DNA of 64,000 bases, from the NCBI GenBank assembly GCA_016124615.1, contig WGNF01000016.1, positions 52,669-116,668 on the forward strand, read 5' to 3'. The stretch is from Paracoccaceae bacterium (GTDB lineage Bacteria; Pseudomonadota; Alphaproteobacteria; Rhodobacterales; Rhodobacteraceae). Of this stretch, positions 16,361 through 24,469 are shown one piece after another. Position 1 is the stretch's first letter; every line of letters begins with the position of its first letter. Under the pieces are notes generated by a model that was not told where the DNA came from, did no database searches, and was given only the letters and a program-made list of their open reading frames with translations. Both the position numbers and the translations under genes were made by a program.

Positions 16361-17503
16361 TCACCCCACCGCCGCCCCCAGCGCGGCCACCACGCGGTCC
16401 TGATCGGCCTCGGTCAGCCCGGAATAGAGCGGGATCGAGATCGCGCGGCGATAATACTGCTCCGCCACCGGAAAATCGCCCCATTTGAAGCCGCGGACCT
16501 GCCAGAACGGCTGGGTGTGCACCGGGATGTAATGCACGTTCACCCCGATCCCGGCAGCGCGCAGCGCGGGAAAGACAGCATCGCGCCGGTCGACCTGCAC
16601 CGGGTAGAGGTGCAGCGCGGAATGGCTGTCGGGCGATTGCGCGGGCAGGGTCACCGGCAGGTCGGCCAGCAAGGCGTCATAGCGGCGGGCAAGGGTATGG
16701 CGGCGGGCGATGAAATCCTGCAGCCGGGTCAGTTGCGACAGGCCAAGGGCCGCCTGCATCTCGGTCATGCGGTAGTTGTAGCCGAGGCTGACCTGTTCGT
16801 AATACCAGCCCCCCGGCGCCGGGTCGGCCTGCATCAGGTGCGCCTCGCGCGTCACGCCGTGCGAGCGGGCGAGCCGCATCTTTTCGGCCAGCCCGGCGTC
16901 GTTGGTGGTGGCAAGGCCCCCTTCGGCCGTGGTGATGATCTTCACCGGGTGGAACGAGAACACCGCGATGTCGGAATGCGCGCAGTCGCCCACCGGGCGG
17001 TTGCGGTAGGTGGCGCCGATGGCGTGGCTCGCGTCCTCGATCACCCGCACGCCATACTGGCGGGCCAGCGCCCCGATGGCGGCCATGTCGGCGCTTTGCC
17101 CGGCGAAGTGGACGGGGACGAGAACCTTGGGCAGCGTCCCGTCCCGCTCCGCCGCCGCCAGCTTTTCGGCCAGCGCAGCGGGCGACATGTTGTAGGTGTC
17201 CGCGTCGATATCGACGAAGTCCACCGTCGCGCCACAGTAAAGCCCGACGTTGGCCGAGGCGACGAAGGTGTTCGGCACCGTCCAGAGCCGGTCGCCGGGC
17301 CCGAGGTCCAGCGCCATGCAGGCGATGTGCAGCGCCGAGGTGGCAGAGTTCACCGCCACCCCATAGGCCGCGCCCGCCACCTGACAGATCGCATCCTCGA
17401 ACGCGGGCACAGCCGGGCCTTGCGTCAGGAAATCCGACTGCAGCACCGCCACGACCGCCGCGATATCGTCTTCCGAGATGTCCTGGCGGCCGTAGGGGAT
17501 CAT
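16361..17503 (-). CDS. pseC: PseC: UDP-4-keto-6-deoxy-sugar 4-aminotransferase
   Basis: This 380-residue DegT/DnrJ/EryC1 PLP enzyme adds the 4-amino group to the PseB product. It shows VNSATSALHIA (cofactor phosphate site), VIEDASHAIGA (Asp contacting PLP) and the Schiff-base K188 in FSFHPVKIITTAEGG. The last motif, with H-P-V-K, is typical of PseC-type enzymes. The ATG at 17503 shares a base with the pseB stop (TGATG), supporting this start over the longer frame. It follows pseB directly in the leftward operon. Confidence 0.93.
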   Translation of the reverse strand: MIPYGRQDISEDDIAAVVAVLQSDFLTQGPAVPAFEDAICQVAGAAYGVAVNSATSALHIACMALDLGPGDRLWTVPNTFVASANVGLYCGATVDFVDIDADTYNMSPAALAEKLAAAERDGTLPKVLVPVHFAGQSADMAAIGALARQYGVRVIEDASHAIGATYRNRPVGDCAHSDIAVFSFHPVKIITTAEGGLATTNDAGLAEKMRLARSHGVTREAHLMQADPAPGGWYYEQVSLGYNYRMTEMQAALGLSQLTRLQDFIARRHTLARRYDALLADLPVTLPAQSPDSHSALHLYPVQVDRRDAVFPALRAAGIGVNVHYIPVHTQPFWQVRGFKWGDFPVAEQYYRRAISIPLYSGLTEADQDRVVAALGAAVG

Positions 17504-18501
17504 CAGAATTGCCCGATCTTTTCCGCGTTGGTGGTGATCCAGGCCTGCAACTCGGGGATCGACATCCACGCCCCGTTGTTGTCGGAGGAGTAGCAGAAAT
17601 CTTCGGCGACCGCCTGCCCCTCGCCGATCCGCGCGGGGTCTTTCGACCAGTTGTGGATGGCCGGGATGATCTTGAAGTGTTCGCGGTATTCGTAGGTATG
17701 CGGCGCGTCTTCCACGCCGATCATCTGTTCGTGCAGCTTTTCGCCGGGGCGGATGCCCACCACCTCTTGCCGCGCGCCCGGCGCCACCGCTTCGGCAATA
17801 TCGACGATGTTCATCGACGGGATCTTCTTCACGTAGATCTCGCCGCCCACCATGTCGTCAAACGCGTGCCAGACCAGTTCCACACCCTGTTCCAGCGTGA
17901 TCATGAAGCGCGTCATGCGGGGGTCGGTCAGCGGCACCACGCCCTTGTCTCGGATCGACAGGAAGAACGGGATGACCGACCCGCGCGAGCCCATCACGTT
18001 GCCATAGCGCACCACCGAGAACCGGCACTTGTCGGCGCCTGAATACGAGTTGCCGGCCACGAACAGCTTGTCGGAGGCGAGTTTGGTCGCGCCATACAGG
18101 TTGATCGGGGCCGAGGCCTTGTCGGTCGACAGCGCCACACAGCGCTTCACGCCCTTGTCGATGCAGGCGTCGATCACGTTCATCGCGCCGTTGATGTTGG
18201 TCTTGACGCATTCGAACGGGTTGTATTCGGCGGTCGGCACGATCTTGGTCGCGGCCGCGTGCACGACGTAATCCACCCCGTCCATCGCGCGATAGAGCCG
18301 TTCCCGGTCGCGCACGTCGCCGATGAAGAACCGCACCTCGGGCAGGTCGCCGTAAAGCTTCGCCATCTCCCACTGCTTCATCTCGTCGCGCGAGTAGATG
18401 ATGATGCGGCGCGGTTTGTATTTCGCCAGCGTCATCGGCACGAAGCGCGACCCGAACGAACCCGTTCCGCCGGTCACAAGGATGGTCGATCCGGTCAGCA
18501 T
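17503..18501 (-). CDS. pseB: PseB: UDP-N-acetylglucosamine 4,6-dehydratase (inverting)
   Basis: This 332-residue SDR enzyme performs the first Pse step, 4,6-dehydration of UDP-GlcNAc with C5 inversion. The NADP loop GGTGSFGS is at 11-18. The active-site region is STDKASAPINLYGATK (D127, K128, Y136, K140), which matches the inverting dehydratases and not RmlB-like retaining ones. YSRDEMKQWEM is a further family mark. It leads the pseB-pseC-methyltransferase operon. Its promoter should lie in 18502-18603. Confidence 0.95.
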   Translation of the reverse strand: MLTGSTILVTGGTGSFGSRFVPMTLAKYKPRRIIIYSRDEMKQWEMAKLYGDLPEVRFFIGDVRDRERLYRAMDGVDYVVHAAATKIVPTAEYNPFECVKTNINGAMNVIDACIDKGVKRCVALSTDKASAPINLYGATKLASDKLFVAGNSYSGADKCRFSVVRYGNVMGSRGSVIPFFLSIRDKGVVPLTDPRMTRFMITLEQGVELVWHAFDDMVGGEIYVKKIPSMNIVDIAEAVAPGARQEVVGIRPGEKLHEQMIGVEDAPHTYEYREHFKIIPAIHNWSKDPARIGEGQAVAEDFCYSSDNNGAWMSIPELQAWITTNAEKIGQF

Positions 18502-18603
18502 TCTGTGGGCTCCTCGTCCGTCACGCGAATTGCGGCGGGAAACTGGGCCCGCCGGGGTCGGGTATCCGTAAACCCGGCCGTTGCCGTTGTCTACTGGCCG
18601 GGC

Positions 18604-19779
18604 TCAGTCCATGCGGTCGGCGCTGAAGGCGTAAAGCACCAGCGCCACAGCGACGAACGCCGCGAAGAACAGGAAGATCGCGGCATAGGGCGCCGAGGCG
18701 GGCGGGACGGCGACAGCGGCATGGATGCGCCCGGTGACCACCTGCATCAGCCCGGTGCCGCCGATCCCGAACAGCGTCAACAGCGTCACCCCGCGCCCGA
18801 CCAGATGCGGCGGAAAGAAGCCGCGGCCATGCGCCATCACCGCCGGGTAGGAGGCGCCGACAAAGCCCAGCGCCGCCAGCCACAGCGCCCCGGCCCAGGG
18901 CCCGGCGTCCGGCCACAGACCCAGCGCGGCCAGGCAGCCCATCGCCAGGATATTGCCGCCGAACACCCCCCATTTGCGTGAGCCCAGCATCCGGTCCAGC
19001 GGGCCGTAGGCGAAGTTGCCCGCCACCATCGCCAGCCCCATCAGCAGGCTGACGCGGCCGATGCCATTGGCGCCCATGTGCCACACGTCAGCCATGTAAG
19101 GCCCGACCCAGAGGCCGCGAATGTCGGCGGCCGGGGCGTAGCCCGCCACCATCATCGGCGCGATCAGCCACAGCGAAGGCTCGCGCAGCAGATCGCGGAC
19201 GGAGCCTTTGGCGGCCGCATGGTCCACCCGCTCGGGGTCGTGGATGAACCGCGCCAGCGCCGCCGCCACCAGCAGCGTGACGGCAGCCACGCCCAGCACG
19301 GTCGGCCGCCAGCCGAACGCTGCCACCGCCCAGGCCAGCGGCAGCGTGCCCGCGATGTTGCCGAACGAGCCGAAGCCGATCGACAGGCCCGCCAGCGTGC
19401 CGAACATCTGCGGCGGAAACTCGCGCGCATAGATGTAGTAGGCCGCCACCAGCACCGGCGCGCAGCCCGCGCCGATCAGGATCATCGCCAGCGTGATCGC
19501 CCCCGGCCCCTGCGCCAAGGCAAACAGAACCGCGCCGCCGCCGCCCAGCAGCGCCAGCGGAACCGAGGCCGTCAGCCGTGGCCCGACATGGTCAAGCGCC
19601 CAGCCCACCGGCAGTTGCGCCAGCGCGAAAGCGACAAACCAGAAGCCCGAGGCCTGGGCCAGGCTTTCGGCCGTGGTGCCGATGTCATGCGCAAGATAGG
19701 GCGTCATCACCGCCAGAAAGGCGCGGTAGAACTGGCTGAGCACATAGCCCAGCACCAGAAAGACGATCCCTGTCCGCAT
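18604..19779 (-). CDS. MFS transporter
   Basis: The 391-residue protein reads as about 12 hydrophobic membrane segments with an MFS loop after the second segment (GWALDHVGPRL). It starts at the ATG at 19779, with GGAGG five bases upstream; the longer open frame beyond it overlaps the neighbouring gene and is not used. It lies 58 bases downstream of the MttB-family gene in the same direction, so import of a methylamine or betaine-type substrate for that enzyme is a reasonable guess, not a demonstrated role. Confidence 0.8.
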   Translation of the reverse strand: MRTGIVFLVLGYVLSQFYRAFLAVMTPYLAHDIGTTAESLAQASGFWFVAFALAQLPVGWALDHVGPRLTASVPLALLGGGGAVLFALAQGPGAITLAMILIGAGCAPVLVAAYYIYAREFPPQMFGTLAGLSIGFGSFGNIAGTLPLAWAVAAFGWRPTVLGVAAVTLLVAAALARFIHDPERVDHAAAKGSVRDLLREPSLWLIAPMMVAGYAPAADIRGLWVGPYMADVWHMGANGIGRVSLLMGLAMVAGNFAYGPLDRMLGSRKWGVFGGNILAMGCLAALGLWPDAGPWAGALWLAALGFVGASYPAVMAHGRGFFPPHLVGRGVTLLTLFGIGGTGLMQVVTGRIHAAVAVPPASAPYAAIFLFFAAFVAVALVLYAFSADRMD

Positions 19780-19837
19780 CCGTTCCTCCACCCCGCCGGG
19801 CACTCTGGCGAAGGGACCGGGCGGCGGCAAGGCCGGA

Positions 19838-21373
19838 TCAGTCGATCGGGCTGGCGCCGCCCTCGGCGGTGCGGCGGGCGACGAAGGCGGCGACACGCTC
19901 TGCCGCCTCTTGCCCGTGCAGGGGTTGGCGATAGTCGGCCAGCGTGCGCTGCCAGACGCCTGTGGCGCGTTCGGTCGAGGTTTTGGCCCCGGCCTCGGTC
20001 CAGCTGCCGATATTGGACAGGTCGGCCAGAAGCGGCGCGTAGAACGCGCGGTCATACCGGCTCATGGTGTGCGCCGCGCCGAAGAAATGGCCGCCCGGCG
20101 CCACCTCGGCCAGCGCGTCGAAGGCCAGAGCGGCCTCGTCCGCCTCGGGCCGCTGGCAAAGCTCGGCGAGCATCTGCAACGCCTCCAGATCGTTGATGAA
20201 CTTCTCGTAGCCGAAGCTCAGCCCACCCTCCTGCCAACCCGCCGCGTGGATCGTCAGCGTGGCATTCGCCATCAGCGCGCCCCAGAGGCCCATCATCGTC
20301 TCTGTCGTCGCCTGCATGTCGGCCACGTTCGACGAGGCCCCCGCCGCCGACCGCCACGGCAGGCCGATGTAGCGCGCCAACTGGCCTGATCCGATCTGCA
20401 TCTTCACATGCTCGGGCGTGCCAAAGGCGGGTGCGCCCGACTTCATGTCGACGTTCGAGGAAAAGCCGCCATAGCTGACCGGCGCCCCCGGCGCGGCGAT
20501 CTGCGCCAGGGCGATCCCGGCCAGCGCCTCGGCGTGTTGCAGCGCCAGCGCCCCGGCCAGGGTGACCGGCGCCATCGCCCCGGCCAGACAGAACGGCGTG
20601 ATGATCGACATCTGCCCGGCGCGAGCAAAGTCGATGATGCCCTCGGCCATGTTCTGGTCGACCTGCCGGGGCGAGTTGGTGTTGATCACCGTCACCGTCC
20701 AGCTTTGCGCGGCAAAGGCGGCCTCGTCGAGGTTCAGCCCCAGCCGGATCATGTCGAAACTATCCTGCACCGCCCGCCGCCCGCGCGACCCGGTCGACAT
20801 CACCTTGCGCCCATAGGTCAGTTGCGCGCCGGTGGTGGCAAGGTGGCGCAGCGGCACCGGCACGTCCTGCGCCTCGACCCCCGCGCCCATCTTGTGGATC
20901 ACGTCGAACGACGATTGCAGCTTGATCAGCTCTTCATAATCCGCCAGCCGCCCCGGCCGCCGACCGCGCACCAGATCGGTGACATTCGGGCAACCGGCGC
21001 CGCCCATGAACAGCATCGCGCCCTCTTCATAGACCTGCGCATGGGCCGGGTCGGGCGCGCCAAGGCGGATCGACCGGGGCGCCGAGGCCAACGCCGCTGC
21101 CACGATCTCGCACCCGATGCGGACCATCTGGGTGTCTTCATCCACCAGCGCACCAGCTTCGGCAAACAGCCTGCGCGCCTCGGGCAACAGGAACCGGATG
21201 CCCAGATCTTCCAGCACCCGCAGCGCGGTCTGATGCAGGCTGGCTACCGCGTCGTCGGAAAACATCTGCTGCGGCGGAAAGGGGTGGCGCAACTGGCGAT
21301 AGTTCACCGCCCGCGCCGAGACGCGCGGCGCCCCTTCGTGCCGCCGGTGCCCGCCCATCCGTTCGCTGCCCAT
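19838..21373 (-). CDS. trimethylamine methyltransferase (MttB) family protein, non-pyrrolysine type
   Basis: The 511-residue protein matches the MttB superfamily along its length: LHQTALRVLEDLGIRF near residue 50, MGGAGCPNVTDLVRGRRP, and a C-terminal GGHFFGAAHTMSRY segment. Archaeal MttB carries pyrrolysine at an in-frame amber codon. This frame has no internal stop, so it belongs to the widespread non-Pyl group, which demethylates quaternary amines such as glycine betaine or carnitine onto a corrinoid protein. No corrinoid protein or activator gene is nearby. The start at 21373 has GGAGGG seven bases upstream. The substrate is unknown. Confidence 0.88.
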   Translation of the reverse strand: MGSERMGGHRRHEGAPRVSARAVNYRQLRHPFPPQQMFSDDAVASLHQTALRVLEDLGIRFLLPEARRLFAEAGALVDEDTQMVRIGCEIVAAALASAPRSIRLGAPDPAHAQVYEEGAMLFMGGAGCPNVTDLVRGRRPGRLADYEELIKLQSSFDVIHKMGAGVEAQDVPVPLRHLATTGAQLTYGRKVMSTGSRGRRAVQDSFDMIRLGLNLDEAAFAAQSWTVTVINTNSPRQVDQNMAEGIIDFARAGQMSIITPFCLAGAMAPVTLAGALALQHAEALAGIALAQIAAPGAPVSYGGFSSNVDMKSGAPAFGTPEHVKMQIGSGQLARYIGLPWRSAAGASSNVADMQATTETMMGLWGALMANATLTIHAAGWQEGGLSFGYEKFINDLEALQMLAELCQRPEADEAALAFDALAEVAPGGHFFGAAHTMSRYDRAFYAPLLADLSNIGSWTEAGAKTSTERATGVWQRTLADYRQPLHGQEAAERVAAFVARRTAEGGASPID

Positions 21374-21488
21374 GCCGCTTCCCTCCGCTGTCCGGATTTC
21401 AGTATGGGACCATGTCGCGGCCCCGGCGCGGCCCGTTGCGGCCTTGTCGGTGTCGTATTCCGCCCGACGCGATGGTAGGGTCGCGGCC
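21374..21488. promoter_or_regulatory. divergent region between the MttB-family gene and the LysR regulator
   Basis: This 115-base gap separates two outward genes and should hold both promoters. LysR proteins often bind such a gap to control both the neighbour and themselves, so regulation of the MttB gene by the LysR protein is as plausible as regulation of fds. No clear dyad was found here. Confidence 0.4.
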
Positions 21489-22373
21489 ATGATCGACAAG
21501 CTTGAAATGTTCATCGCCCTTGCGCGCGAGCGGCACTTTGGCCGAGCCGCCGAGGCCTGCGGGGTGACGCAACCCAGCCTGTCGATGGCGATCAAGCAGT
21601 TGGAAGAGCAGTTGGGCGTGCAACTGGTCTGGCGCGGCTCTCGCTTCGGTGGCCTGACGCCGGAAGGGCAGCGGGTGCTGGAATGGGCGCGCCAGATCGT
21701 CGGCGATACCCGCACCATGCGCGAGGAAATGCGCGCGGCGCGGCAGGGCCTGTCGGGGCGCATCCGGATCGGGGTGATCCCGACCGCGCTGACGACCGCC
21801 TCGCAGCTGACGATGCGGTTTGCCAAGCGGCATCCCAACGTGCGCTTCACCATCTACTCGCGCACCTCGATCGAAATCCTCGAGATGCTGGAAAACCTCG
21901 AGATCGAGGCGGGCGTGACCTACCTTGACAACGAGCCGCTGGGCCGTGTGACCAGCGTGCCGCTTTACCGCGAGAAATATACGCTGGTCTGCGCGCCCGG
22001 CCATATCCTGTTCGAGCGGCTGGATGTCGGCTGGGCCGAAGTCGGCGTTTCACCGCTATGCCTGCTGACCCCCGACATGCAGAACCGGCGCATCATCGAC
22101 CAGCAACTGGCCAGCGCCGGGGTGACCGCGGGGCCAACGGTCGAGTCGAACTCGACGGTGGTGATCATCGCTCATGTGGTCAGCGGGCATTGGGCGACGA
22201 TCCTGCCCACCAAGCTGGCAGAGTTCCATGCGCGCGGGAAAAAACTGCGAATCATCCCGATCCGCGGGCCAGAGGTGGAACACTCCGTCGGCCTGATCGC
22301 GCCGCATCGAGAGCCCCATACGCCGGTTTTGGCCGCGCTGTTGCAGGAAGCCGGTGCGATATCGGAATCCTAG
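21489..22373 (+). CDS. LysR-family transcriptional regulator upstream of fds
   Basis: The 294-residue protein has an N-terminal winged helix-turn-helix (H-F-G-R-A-A-E-A-C-G-V-T-Q-P-S-L-S, about residues 18-34) and a C-terminal substrate-binding domain beginning at LSGRIRIGVIPTA. It starts at the ATG at 21489. It lies 99 bases upstream of fdsG in the same direction, and the gap holds an ATAG-N7-CTAT dyad. A LysR gene beside an fds operon is known in other bacteria, so control of formate dehydrogenase is the likely role. Its other neighbour is the divergent MttB-family gene. Confidence 0.88.
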   Translation: MIDKLEMFIALARERHFGRAAEACGVTQPSLSMAIKQLEEQLGVQLVWRGSRFGGLTPEGQRVLEWARQIVGDTRTMREEMRAARQGLSGRIRIGVIPTALTTASQLTMRFAKRHPNVRFTIYSRTSIEILEMLENLEIEAGVTYLDNEPLGRVTSVPLYREKYTLVCAPGHILFERLDVGWAEVGVSPLCLLTPDMQNRRIIDQQLASAGVTAGPTVESNSTVVIIAHVVSGHWATILPTKLAEFHARGKKLRIIPIRGPEVEHSVGLIAPHREPHTPVLAALLQEAGAISES

Positions 22374-22379
22374 GGGGTT

Positions 22380-22396
22380 GATAGGATATGTCTATC
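22380..22396 (+). promoter_or_regulatory. ATAG-N7-CTAT dyad, probable LysR-type operator before fdsG
   Basis: GATAG, seven bases and CTATC form a perfect 5+5 inverted repeat inside the 99-base gap. It contains the T-N11-A core expected of LysR-type binding sites and matches the OxyR-like ATAG-N7-CTAT form. The centre is about 85 bases before the fdsG start codon and directly after the LysR stop. Only one dyad is seen; a second half-site was not found. Binding by the adjacent regulator is inference. Confidence 0.6.
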
Positions 22397-22472
22397 GACT
22401 GACGGGAATTCGATATTGAATCACCGGGCGACTGCGCGCAAAACGCAGGCAGGCGCGAGGCAGGAGAAGACC

Positions 22473-22940
22473 ATGACAGCAAACGCGGTTGCACAGCGCA
22501 CCGATGACATCGTGGACGAGCTTGCCACGCTGGAGGGTCCGCTGCTGCCGATCCTTCATGCCGTGCAGCACGCCTTCGGTTTTGTCCCGCAAGAGGCGCT
22601 GCCCCGGATCGCGGAAAAGCTGAACCTCAGCCGGGCCGAGGTGCATGGCGTGATGTCCTTCTACCACGATTTCCGCACCGAGCCCGCCGGGCGCCATGTG
22701 GTAAAGCTGTGCCGCGCCGAAGCCTGTCAGGCACAGGGCGCCGATGCGCTGGCCGCCCATGCCAAGGCGCGGCTGGGCGTCGACTTCCACGAAACCACCG
22801 CCAGCGGCGCGGTCACGCTGGAACCCGTGTTCTGCCTTGGGCTCTGCGCCTGTGGCCCCGCGGCGCTGGTCGATGGCAAGGTCGTCGGCCGGGTGGATGC
22901 CGCGCGACTGGATCAGATTCTGTCGGAGATGGGCGCATGA
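22473..22940 (+). CDS. fdsG: formate dehydrogenase gamma subunit (NuoE-like, [2Fe-2S])
   Basis: The 155-residue protein is the small electron-transfer subunit of the cytosolic NAD-dependent molybdenum formate dehydrogenase. Four cysteines bind one [2Fe-2S] cluster: C80 and C85 in LCRAEACQ, and C121 and C125 in FCLGLCACG, as in NuoE/24-kDa proteins. The start at 22473 has AGGAGA five bases upstream. The fdsB start overlaps its stop by four bases. It heads an operon of five genes. Confidence 0.95.
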   Translation: MTANAVAQRTDDIVDELATLEGPLLPILHAVQHAFGFVPQEALPRIAEKLNLSRAEVHGVMSFYHDFRTEPAGRHVVKLCRAEACQAQGADALAAHAKARLGVDFHETTASGAVTLEPVFCLGLCACGPAALVDGKVVGRVDAARLDQILSEMGA

Positions 22941-24469
22941 AGATCTACGTTCCCCGCGACGCCGCCGCCAAGGCGTTGGGTGCCGATGCCGTCGCTGCCG
23001 CCGTTCTGGCCGAGGCGAAAGCCCGCGGGCTTGACGTGACGCTGGTGCGCAACGGCAGCCGCGGCATGGTCTGGCTGGAACCGCTGGTCGAGGTGGAAAC
23101 CGACGCGGGCCGCATGGCCTTCGGGCCGGTGACGGCAGCCGACGTGGCCTCGCTTTTCGATGCCGGTTTCGGCAGCCACCCGCTGGCGCAGGGCCAGACC
23201 GAGGCGATCCCGTTCATGGCCCGGCAGACCCGCCTGACCTTTGCCCGCTGCGGCCGGATCGACCCGCTGTCGCTGGCCGAATACGAGGCGCACGGGGGGC
23301 TGAAGGGCTTGCGCCGTGCGCTGGGGATGTCGTCGGAACAGATCGTGGCCGAGGTGAAAGACAGCGGCCTGCGCGGCCGCGGCGGCGCGGGTTTTCCGAC
23401 CGGCATCAAGTGGGACACCGTCGCCCGCGCCAAGGCGGATCAGAAATACATCGTCTGCAACGCGGATGAGGGCGACAGCGCCACCTTCGCCGACCGCATG
23501 CTGATGGAAGGCGACCCCTTCACGCTGATCGAGGGCATGGCAATTGCCGGGCTCGGGGTTGGCGCGACCCGCGGCTATGTCTACATCCGCTCGGAATACC
23601 CCGACGCGATCGAGGCGATGGAAGCGGCACTTGATATTGCCCGCGCCGCCGGGGTGATCGGCGCAAACGTCCTCGGCTCCGGTCGCGCCTTCGACATGTG
23701 GGTGCGGGTTGGCGCGGGCGCCTATGTCTGCGGCGAGGAAACCAGTCTGCTGAACTCGCTGGAGGGCAAGCGCGGCGTGGTGCGGGCGAAACCGCCGCTG
23801 CCCGCGCTGGAAGGCTTCCTTGGCAAGCCGACCGTGGTCAACAACGTGATCAGCCTTGCCACCGTGCCGGTGATCTTCGAACGCGGCGCGGCCTTCTACA
23901 AGGATTTCGGCCTTGGCCGGTCGCGCGGAACGATCCCGTTGCAGATCGCGGGCAACGCGAAACACGGCGGGCTTTACGAAACCGCCTTCGGCCTGACCCT
24001 CGGGCAGATCGTGGACGACATCGCAGGCGGCACCGCCTCGGGTCGCCCGGTCAAGGCAGTGCAGGTCGGCGGCCCCTTGGGCGCCTACTTCCCGCGTGCG
24101 CTGTTCGACACGCCGTTCGGCTATGAGGAATTCGCCGGCAAAGAGGGCCTGATCGGCCACGCCGGGCTGACCCTGTTCGACGACACCGCCGACATGCTGA
24201 AAATGGCCCGCTTCGCGATGGAATTCTGCGCGATCGAATCTTGCGGCAAATGCACCCCCTGCCGCATCGGCGCGGTGCGCGGCGTCGAAACGGTGGACCG
24301 CATCGCCAAGGGCGACGCCAGCGCCATCCCGATCCTGACCGACCTGTGCAACACGATGAAATTCGGCTCGCTCTGCGCCTTGGGGGGCTTCACGCCCTAC
24401 CCGGTGATGAGCGCGCTGACCCATTTCCCCGATGATTTCCACGCCGCCCATCTGGAGGCCGCCGAATGA
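22937..24469 (+). CDS. fdsB: formate dehydrogenase beta subunit (NuoF-like diaphorase)
   Basis: The 510-residue subunit passes electrons from FdsA to NAD+. It has an N-terminal thioredoxin-like extension, then GLRGRGGAGFPTGIKW (NADH/FMN binding), CNADEGDSATFADR (FMN site), and ESCGKCTPCRIG, which with a later Cys (SLCALGG) binds a [4Fe-4S] cluster. This is the NuoF/51-kDa pattern. ATGA overlaps couple it to fdsG upstream and fdsA downstream. Confidence 0.96.
   Translation: MKIYVPRDAAAKALGADAVAAAVLAEAKARGLDVTLVRNGSRGMVWLEPLVEVETDAGRMAFGPVTAADVASLFDAGFGSHPLAQGQTEAIPFMARQTRLTFARCGRIDPLSLAEYEAHGGLKGLRRALGMSSEQIVAEVKDSGLRGRGGAGFPTGIKWDTVARAKADQKYIVCNADEGDSATFADRMLMEGDPFTLIEGMAIAGLGVGATRGYVYIRSEYPDAIEAMEAALDIARAAGVIGANVLGSGRAFDMWVRVGAGAYVCGEETSLLNSLEGKRGVVRAKPPLPALEGFLGKPTVVNNVISLATVPVIFERGAAFYKDFGLGRSRGTIPLQIAGNAKHGGLYETAFGLTLGQIVDDIAGGTASGRPVKAVQVGGPLGAYFPRALFDTPFGYEEFAGKEGLIGHAGLTLFDDTADMLKMARFAMEFCAIESCGKCTPCRIGAVRGVETVDRIAKGDASAIPILTDLCNTMKFGSLCALGGFTPYPVMSALTHFPDDFHAAHLEAAE

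Noticed and set aside
19838..21373. possible pyrrolysine protein (MttB family)
   Set aside because: There is no in-frame amber codon within the matching region, so it belongs to the non-Pyl group.
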